Below are positions 56,356 through 64,000 of a stretch of DNA of 64,000 nucleotides, one piece after another. The notes beneath the pieces were generated by a model that was not told the origin of the DNA, searched no databases, and was given only the letters and a program-made list of their open reading frames with translations. The number at the start of each line of letters is the position of its first letter. The stretch's first letter is position 1. The position numbers and the translations under genes are program-made. This DNA comes from Desmodus rotundus (Eukaryota > Chordata > Mammalia > Chiroptera > Phyllostomidae): positions 5,113,082-5,177,081 of the forward strand of contig NC_071397.1 of assembly GCF_022682495.2 (NCBI RefSeq). The letters are read 5' to 3'.

Positions 56356-56941
56356 TGAGCAGGAATGGAGTTCTGCTGCCCACAGCCCCATAGGCAATTC
56401 CGGAGGCAGAGATTTGGTGGAAAAAGAAAAGAGTCTTTTGTTCAGAAGCTACACAATTTTGGAAGAATGGCAGGCTTCTGCCTCGGAGCCCATCCCCTCT
56501 AGAACACCCAGAGAAAAACCCTGCCACCCTCTGCCAGACCAATCCGAGGCTGCACCCAGAGTTCCTTCTCCCGCATAAAAATACCATCCTCTGGGGACCG
56601 CAGGCAGCCACTCTGTGATCACCCAGGCGGCTCAGCTGGTTCCCGGTTGCAGTCCGGCTCAGGCTCCTTTCTGGAGTCCGTGCATGTGCGGCCTGTGCCG
56701 CCAGCCATCGCGGCCCCTTCCAGAGCAGGGGCGTCAGGGCCTGCCACCTGGCCATGCAGCCACCAGGGCTTGCCGGTCTGTGAGTGCCCTGGCCCCCAAC
56801 AGGGCGGGCAAGGGAAAGAAAAAGGCGTGTGCTTCTCCCTTCCCTCTATTTAAACCTACCAATCCAAAATTCCTCACTCTCCTGGAAAAGTTCAGCTCCC
56901 CAGGCAATCCTGTCCTTTTCCCAGGCTAGATTGGCAGGTCA
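56356..56941 (-). mobile_element. Candidate solo LTR of endogenous retroviral origin, - strand
   Basis: Read on the - strand it has a TATA-like GGTTTAAATAGAGGG, then TTCTGAACAAAAGACTCTTT, CTTTTTCCACCAAATCTCTG and a CCATTCCTGCTCA end. TG...CA borders can be placed at 56356 and about 56941. No viral coding sequence beside it. Related in its last block to 47.68-48.29 kb. Confidence 0.45.
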
Positions 56942-57133
56942 GCACCTCCCTCTGCCACTGCGTTCTGGAAGGGAGTAGGAGGTCTCCTCACCAGCCTCCT
57001 GCATGCTCCCTGCAAGGCCTCCTCCAGGGCTCATTGCCTCAGGTGTTTCCTGTGACCCCTCCCTCACTCAGGGGCCTGGGCAGGCACTGGTATCAAGCAG
57101 GCACAATGTGCTAATGCGTATATTATTATTACT

Positions 57134-57333
57134 TTTTAAGACTTTATTCATTTATTTTTAGAGAGGAGAAGGGAGGGAGAGAGGGAGAGAAACATCAAGG
57201 TGTGGTTGCCTCTCGTGCGCCCCCTACTGGGGAAAATTGGAGGGCAACCCAGGCAGGTGCCCTGACTGGGAATCCAACTGGTGACCCTTTGGTTCACAGT
57301 CTGGCCCAGTGCACTGAGCCACAGCAGTGAGGC
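57134..57333 (-). mobile_element. VES-type bat SINE, - strand (copy 12)
   Basis: Reverse complement: GGCCTCACTGCTGTGGCTCA head, CACCAGTTGGATTCCCAGTC box-B region, TTTCTCTCCCTCTCTCCCTC tract. Target duplication of 15 bases, 13 alike, at 57112-57126 and 57336-57350. Confidence 0.9.
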
Positions 57334-57824
57334 CCTAATATGTATATTATAAAGTACACACAAAAAGAAAAACTGAGGAAGATGAGATAAAGTGGATAGA
57401 AGTGGCACCCGGATAGATTATTTCATCCCCCCTTGGGGTGTGGGCTCTCTGCGCTGACGAAGACTGTATGAAAGGCCACTGTCCCTGAAGGGACATTCTG
57501 GGGGATGGAAATGTTATCTTGAACTGCATGGTGATTATAAAGTGCACACATATGTAAGATCTGATCACGTGGTACACTTAGGATTGGAACATCCGACTGT
57601 ACGTAAATCACTGCATGCCTGAGCCCAGAGGGTTCCCACTTTTCTCCCACCATTAACCCAGGAGGCTGGAGCTGCCCGTGGTGTCAGGGCTACTTCTCTC
57701 CCTTTCCCCTCTTCTCCCTCTGCCCTCCGCTGTCCCTGCACATCTCACTGGCGGCCCAGGGCGCCTTGCTGCCAGAGGAGGCCCAGCCACCTAGTTCTCT
57801 CGGAATAACAACGAGTGACACTTC

Positions 57825-58020
57825 GGTAGCTCTTACTGCGAGCTGGGAGCCGCTCTGGGCCCTTGCTATGGTTAGCTCATTTGACCCCCACAGCAACCCT
57901 GTGAGCACTGGCGCTATTTTTACTTTCATTCTACACAGGAGGAGACTGAGCACGGAGAAGGAAGAGACTCACCCAAGGCTGCACAGGTAGTGAGGGGTGA
58001 ACTAGAATGTGACCTGAGGT
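57825..58020 (-). mobile_element. MIR SINE, antisense
   Basis: GGTTAGCTCATTTGACCCCC, ACAGCAACCCTGTGAGCAC, ACAGGAGGAGACTGAGCACG, AAGGCTGCACAGGTAGTG. Confidence 0.85.
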
Positions 58021-60234
58021 CTGTGCTGACCCACAGCATGCAGCGTCCCTTGGCTTGGGGAGGCAGACTCGGGCCTATTCTCAAATGTTGGCACTTTCAT
58101 AAGCTTTGACATTGTTCTGCGGGCTGACAGAGAGTCGTCAGAGGTTTTCCAGCACGTGCATTTCATGATCAGAACACTCCAGGTCCCCGGGGTGTTTGGG
58201 GCTGACATCTTCCTTCCCTTCTGAGGAGTGTTTGCTGAGAGGTATGGGAGCTTGACAAGACCCTCCCAGAGGCTGCAAAAGAAAGAGTGGGTCCAGGCTC
58301 ATTAGCAGCACAAGCCGTGGGCAGCCAGACAGGGCAGCACTTACAAGGCCGGCTTCTCTGACTGCAGGCCCCGTGAGTGCCCACCCGGGAGGGAGAGAGC
58401 CGCCCGAATGGGCCTCCAGGCAGCCTCGTGTCAGAATGCCCTGGGAAGGCTGAACTCTGTCGCCTCACAAGACAGGTCATTTCCCTCCCCAGCTTCCAAG
58501 CCTTTACTGGAGCTGTTTTCCTGTTCCTTAACTCTGTTGGTATTGAAGTCTAGGGGGCCTGACAGCCCTGGCAGACAGCCCAGAGGCCAGCGCCCCAGGC
58601 AGACACTCTCTGCCTTGTAATTCAGCCTGAGCCGCTTCTGCGATTGGGTGGCATTTGTGAGCACAAAAGAGAAGATGCAGGCATTCAGGAGACCCTTTCA
58701 GAAAAGGGCTCCGCAGGCCTCCTGGCTGAAGTCTCCTGAGGTCTAGCTTGAGTTTATTTTCAGCCGTCCAGGCATTTCTGTTTGCATCCCGACCCTGGCA
58801 GCTGGGCACTGAAGGGTGGGCTTTGCTTACCTTGGGGGAGGGAGCTGGCTTGAGATTTCCACCAGAGCCTCCTTGACTGGAGGACTGGGCGGCGGCTGCC
58901 CAGAGCTGTAGTTACAGCCTTCCCATCCCCACCGCCCAGAAGCCCTCCTTGCCTGTTCTCTCACAAATGGGGTGATGGCAGTGACATCCACAAGGGTCAG
59001 TCCCCTGCCACCGTCACCTGCATCCACCTGACCTCCCTCTTTGTGGGGCCCACAGAGAAGTGAGCAGAAGTGAGAAGTGAGCTGCATGTAACCGCAAGGC
59101 AGCACTAAAGCGCCAACTCCCTTAATTGGTGCCTCCGGTGCCTCAGGGCGGCTTTGTCACCCACACCATCACCAGTGGTACCCAGATCAAAGCTCCTCTG
59201 GCTGTGCACCAAGCCCTGCTCTCAGCAGGGAACAGAGGGCTGGAGCCAATGAGGATGGCAGATGACACTCAGTGGAAAGGCCTGTTCCTCTACAACAGCC
59301 TGGTCCCAGCACTGCTCCCCGCTGGCCCAGCCCCCAATCTTGTTTCTAGTTGTGGGGGAAACAGAGGCTTTGAAAATTCCACCCAGAAATGTGCACTGGT
59401 TCCCGGCATGCCCTGTGGCCGTCTTCTGTTGATTTGAAAGCCGTTTGCCCGGGAGTCCCAGTTCAGTTCAGCAGACAACAGTATTTGCTTATTAATTTGC
59501 TTATTGATTTACTGGGCTGTACTTGGGGCTTCTCCTGGGAAGAATTCCAAACATGCAGGCTGCCCAGGATCCAGCCATCCGTCAGACTCAAGTTTGGACT
59601 TCAGATGCCACAAGACCTGGAGTGGGCAGGCCTTCAGTCAGGGCAAACCCCAGAAGGGCTGCTGGGCAGGGCAGTGGGGCACCAACAGCCTGCGGCCAGT
59701 CGGTGAGGAAGTGGGCTGGTGGCAGCAGCTCCAGGGACCAAGGCACCCTGAGCTGTGGAAATGGCGGCCCCTGGAGTTGTGCAATGTGGCACTTCTACTG
59801 TGAGCCTCTCCCCAGCTTCCCCAGCTTATTACAGACCTGTGGCCAGAGCGAGAGAAGAGCACATGTCCGTCTCGGAGCAGTTCTGCTCGGCGGTACTATG
59901 AGGCCTCCCTCCCAGAGGCCAGAGATGGACAACCGTCCAAGGTCTTGGTGGCTGAAGGCGCTCAGGTTCATGTCTTAGGATGGCTCTGCCGAACATGCCA
60001 GGACTGAGAACAGCCGAGAGTGCTTCTGCAATGATTTTCTCAGCTCTTGCATGATAATACTACATTTTAGAAGACTTCTGAGTCTTTGGGAGGATGTTGA
60101 CTGCAGATTGTGGTAGCAGGATGGGAGAGGGAGGGAAGGGCAGGGAGGGCTGTGAGGGAGGAGGCAGCAGCATCTGAATAAAACCCTGTCATGGACATGA
60201 AGCTCTCTGACAGAGAACTAACTGGTAAGAGCAA

Positions 60235-60430
60235 GAGGACTGTGAGTGTGGGTTTGGGGTCTCACAGACCCGGGGCAGGTTCTGGCTCCGCCGTTCATGA
60301 GCTGGACAACCTCAGACAAGTCCCTCCCCACCTCTGCGCCTTATCTCATTTCGGAACTAAGGGTGAGCGCGTCAACCTCACAGAATTGATGCCAGGGCAT
60401 AAATGCGATCATGTAAGAGATGCACCAACA
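60235..60430 (+). mobile_element. MIR SINE, + strand
   Basis: CTGGCTCCGCCGTTCATGAG, CTGGACAACCTCAGACAAGT, CACCTCTGCGCCTTATCTCA and AATTGATGCCAGGGCATAAA in MIR order. Confidence 0.65.
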
Positions 60431-60639
60431 TATGGATGGTTGTTATCTCCCTGTCATATTGGTGAGTTCAGAGAGGTGAAGTTTCCTAGTGGAAGTCTCA
60501 CCCCTAAAATGGGTGCCCCCTTTTTAGCCATGCCTTTCTCTGGCTGAGAGTACCCTCCGAGAAGCCCACAGTGCTGTGAGGGTGTGCAGGGTCTAGGGGA
60601 GCACGCAGGCTGAGGAGTCCACTGCCCCACCTCCCTGCC

Positions 60640-60800
60640 CAGCCACTCACTGCTGTGCAGCCTGGAGCAAGGGGTTTTTGACGGGGTTTCCGCATCTGCA
60701 AAAGGAGATCATCAAAGTGCTTGCCTCCGAGGGGTGTTGTGAAGCTGACGCGTGTTACACCCTTAAAACACGAGGCACCTGGTACCCAGCTTCCAAGTCT
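60640..60800 (+). mobile_element. MIR SINE, + strand
   Basis: TGCAGCCTGGAGCAAGGGGT, TTTCCGCATCTGCAAAAGGA, GGGTGTTGTGAAGCTGACG, ACGAGGCACCTGG. Confidence 0.65.
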
Positions 60801-60879
60801 TACTCCACACGGGGTTTTTAACACTCATGACTCATCTCCCGTCATTCCTACTACATTCCTGTGCACGCTGAGCTCAAAC

Positions 60880-61215
60880 CCTGCCCCTCGGCCTTGGCTC
60901 CTTCACCTTTGCTCTTGTTCCTTAGCCGGAAATGCCCTTCCTTCCAGCCTTGGCCCGTGAAAGTGCTCATCAGAGTCTGGCTCCATCATGCTGGAAAACC
61001 ATCCCTGGTCTCTCAGGACAAAGTCTCTCTCCCTCCCTCCTATTCCTGTCTCCCCCTCAAACTCTCAGCATCCTTGTGTCTCAGTCATGGCACATTTACC
61101 CCCCTCGCCCTACACCCACCGTCTTGAAAACTCCTTCCCATCCTTTGGGATTCATGAGGAGTGAATGGCACTCCCTCCAGGAAGCCTTCTTGGATCCCTC
61201 CTCTCACTCCCACCC
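60880..61215 (+). mobile_element. Possible LINE L2/L3-type 3' remnant, + strand
   Basis: GGCTCCTTCACCTTTGCTCT, AAATGCCCTTCCTTCCAGCC and GTCTTGAAAACTCC echo the 3' part of L2-like elements but are strongly diverged. Confidence 0.35.
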
Positions 61216-61399
61216 CCAGCCGCTGTTGGGCTGTGGTTCTTCCCCCTCTGTGCCTTTGCCCACAGTACCCCATGCATACCCATTACCACCATGCTTGGAG
61301 AGTCGGCCTGAGTTCTTGTGTGCCCATCCCTCAGCTGACTTGGAGCTGCCAGGGACAGGGTCTGCACCGGTTAGGATTGAAATGAGCTGCAGGTCATAG

Positions 61400-61780
61400 C
61401 AAACACCCAAATATTGGTTTCTTCCATTTAGAAGTTTTATTCTTTCTCTCTTGAAAGTCTGGAGTCTACCAAGGCTTCTACTATCTTGTTGCTCTGTGAT
61501 GGGTGACTTCCCTGACCAAGCTCCCCTCACTGTCCTACATAGCTGCTCTGACTCCAGCCATTGCACCCACTTTCCTGTCAACTGGGGGGAGAGTGCCAGC
61601 TATCTCTTAAGGAGGGTTCCAAAAGCTATCATTGGACACTTCCCATTACATTTTGCTGATTAGAATTTAGTTTCATGGTTATGTCCAGCTGCAAGAGAGG
61701 CTAGGAAATGTGGTCTTTATTCTGTTTGGTCATGTGACCAGACAAAATCTCCAGGACTAGGGAAGAAAAGGAGAGTGGAA
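61400..61780. mobile_element. Old interspersed repeat, family not named
   Basis: GCAAGAGAGGCTAGGAAATG, TGGTCTTTATTCTGTTTGGT, CATGTGACCAGACAAAAT match a frequent mammalian repeat by text; probably the reverse of a unit like that at 52.6 kb. Confidence 0.4.
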
Positions 61781-62022
61781 TGGAGACAACCGGCAGCATT
61801 GCCATCCCTGTGTTGTGCCCTGGCCACACTTAAGCACATTTCTGGGCACGGAGACCAGCTCCTACAGGCAGTCACAGTAGGACAAGTTTGCCAACAGGAC
61901 GGGTGTGTGGCAGCCAGTGAGAGATCTGTGTGTTGGCCTCCTCCACTTGTTCAGAAGTATTGGTTGACGCCTCTTTCCTATGTGACTCTAGTCCCGGGAT
62001 AAAGCAGGGACTAAAAGAGCCA

Positions 62023-62205
62023 AGTCTGCAGTGACGGGGGTGGCTCAGTGCGTTGGGCGTCATCCGCAAAACAAAATGGCGCTGGTTTGATTCCCGGTCA
62101 GGGCATGTGCCTCGGTTGCAGGGTCAGTCCCCAGTTGGGGACCGGCGGGAGGCACACCATCAGTGTTTCTCTCCCTCTGAAAAAATTAACTTAAAAAAAT
62201 AAATA
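62023..62205 (+). mobile_element. VES-type bat SINE, + strand (copy 13)
   Basis: TCTGCAGTGACGGGGGTGGC head, GATTCCCGGTCAGGGCATGT, GTTTCTCTCCCTCTG and an AAAAAAATAAATAAAA tail. Confidence 0.85.
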
Positions 62206-62309
62206 AAAGAGCCAAAGCCTGCGCCTTTCTGAGCTTGTATTCCCAGTAGCTTCTACAGTGACAGGAAGTGCTGTCCTAGTCTTTCTGAAGACGAGCTCAC
62301 TCAAGATGG

Positions 62310-62470
62310 GTACCCACGGTAGTCATCTCTACTTTACAGATGAGGAGACTGAGAATAAGAAGGTCAAGGGACTTGCCAAGGTCACACAGGTTAGAAGAGA
62401 GTGAGCCGGGCTTTGAACCCAGGTGGCCCGGCTCTAGAGCCTGTTCTTAGCTTCTGCCAGACCCCACCTT
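62310..62470 (-). mobile_element. MIR SINE, antisense
   Basis: TACTTTACAGATGAGGAGAC, TTGCCAAGGTCACACAGG, CGGGCTTTGAACCCAGGTGG: a clear antisense MIR core. Confidence 0.9.
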
Positions 62471-64000
62471 TCAACTTTTCGACACCAAGTCACTTCTGCC
62501 ACTGCCGCACGGACCGTGCGCTGTTCCGTTCTCTGCATTCAACTGTGCCACAGGCACTTGCTTGTAATTTTTGTAATCACCGTTTGCAGTGGCCACGTGA
62601 GGGTGGGCGGGGCGGAGCAGCTGGTCTCCATGGATGAGGGGAAAGGAGGGGCTGTGGTCCCTGTGTGGGGACAGGAAGGGTCTGTGTGCATCTGACAGGG
62701 AGGGAGCTGCTGGCTTGGGTCCCCTTTGCTTTTTATTCTTCTGAGCACATTGGTCTTCCCGAACCCTTTCCTAGCCTAGGGACGGGGTGAGAAAGTACCA
62801 GGGCTCTAGAGGAAGGCAGCAGTGCCAAAGATAAGGCGCTGGGTGGGGCTCACATCTCTCCACCTCCCTACTTCACCTTGCCCCCAGTCGTCCTCTAATT
62901 GCTTCAGGGCCTGGGACCAAAGAGAAGGGAGCGAATGTCCCCGAACACTTACTCCCCAAGAGAACACTACATTTTATCACGAGGACACTGGGATCAAGGA
63001 GGCCTGTTCCACGGCCCTGGGTAACTGGCTGGTCAGTGGCAAGGTGGAGACTGAAGCTCTGCCACTTGTGTTGGGGGAGGGAGGGGGCAAAAATCTGTCG
63101 TCCCTTTTGCAGGTGGGCACGTCAAGGCCCAGAAATTTGGTTAAGCTGTACCGAGGCCACAGTCTACACAGTGAGGTGGGGGTGGAACTTGGGTCTTGGG
63201 ACTCCTGGTCCAGGGCAGGCCCATCAAGCTCCACCTGTGGCCCCATAAGTTTGGTTTCTAAGATCCCAGACATCTCCAACCCCTGGGTAAACCTGTGGAA
63301 GGCCTGGTAGTCAGCAAGTGTTTGTGGCCAGGCTGAGACCCGGCGAGAACTGGGTGAAGTACTGTGGGGGTGCACAAGGAGTGAAGCCGTGATTCTTATT
63401 TGGAGGCGACGGGAAGGGGGTGCCAGTGGGTTGGGGAGAGGAGCTCTTAGAGACAGGACATGCACCTGACTTCACCATTTCAGGGTGTGGCAATGCCCCC
63501 AAGTGTGGCTCTGAGGGCCAGCGGGAGCGGAAGCAGTGAAGAAAGCTTGATGGGGGAGGGGGACTTGAGCTGGACCTTAAGTAGTAGTAGGAATTAAACT
63601 CACACACGAAGGATGGAGAGCTGGCAGGAGGGTAAGTGGTACCACCTTGAGTAAAGGCATAGAGGCTGTTCTGAGGTGGCACGTGCCAGGTATGACGTGA
63701 GTGAGGTGGCCCTGTGGGAGAGTAGTGGGCAATACTGCTGGGGAGGGACCAGACCTCGGAGGGGTTGGAAAGGACAGCCAAGGTATTTGAACTTATTTCT
63801 GAAATCCACGGGAGACAGCTCTGCAGCAATGGTGCCTCCACCGCCTCTCACATTCCTGGGAGACACCACTAATCCACACCACACTCTCCCTGCTGAGCCA
63901 TGCGGGGCCTTAGAGTCCTTGTGAACCCACAGCTCCAGGCTGCTCCTGCCCACCCCTTGCAATTAAGAGGAAACTTAGTTGCTCTGGGTAATTGGGAGCC

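Larger units (their letters stand above)
42441..64000. other. Intergenic region upstream of CCDC167, no gene found
   Basis: Both strands were read for exons, processed copies and RNA genes; none could be supported. In human the next gene this way is MDGA1, well over 100 kb off, as I recall; nothing of it is recognised. Repeats are listed separately. Stretches without any recognised feature include about 42.45-42.98, 45.06-47.45, 54.0-56.3, 57.4-57.8, 58.0-60.2 and 62.5-64.0 kb. Confidence 0.65.

Noticed and set aside
59126..59437. Possible MDGA1 or other gene exon in the right-hand part
   Set aside because: No exon with paired splice borders and familiar protein text was found between 42.5 and 64 kb.
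63311..63841. 176-codon open frame on - strand
   Set aside because: S/P-rich chance frame in intergenic DNA; no match to a known family and no neighbouring exon.

Overview
The window is mammalian nuclear DNA, and the repeats point to a bat. Thirteen tRNA-derived SINEs of the bat VES type are present: their heads read CCTGGCTGGTGTGGCTCAG and the fuller copies end in AAATAAATAAAATC-type tails. Older mammal-wide repeats (MIR, L2, L1M, MER5A, Tigger and other hAT elements) lie around them. The bat family is left open.

Positions 1-27.9 kb hold the 3' part of CMTR1 (cap1 mRNA 2'-O-ribose methyltransferase, FTSJD2/hMTr1) on the + strand. Twenty coding exons with AG/GT borders and matching phases join into 687 codons plus a stop. 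If the protein has the usual 835 residues, they encode residues 149-835. On that numbering the catalytic residues fall at K239, D364 and K404, as in the human enzyme, so there is no net insertion or deletion. The first about 148 residues, including the G-patch, lie upstream of the window. The transcript ends near an ATTAAA signal at 27913.

Positions 29.3-42.2 kb hold all of CCDC167 on the - strand. It has four coding exons, 97 codons, a coiled coil and a C-terminal membrane anchor. An AATAAA signal lies at 29301-29306, and exon 1 sits in a CpG-rich promoter at about 42.03-42.44 kb. The two genes are tail to tail, about 1.35 kb apart, as I recall them in human 6p21.2.

Positions 42.4-64 kb are intergenic. 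I found no exon or processed gene copy there. The stretch holds MIR, L2, hAT and L1 relics, SINEs, and two candidate solo LTRs of endogenous retroviral origin.

The two genes are neighbours but not a pathway: CMTR1 acts on nascent mRNA caps in the nucleus, and CCDC167 looks like a small tail-anchored membrane protein. I see no new multi-gene system. The points most worth a second look are a SINE just upstream of a CMTR1 splice acceptor, a 70-bp sequence duplicated in two neighbouring introns, a run of 22 G, two successive weak splice donors, and several nested transposons.
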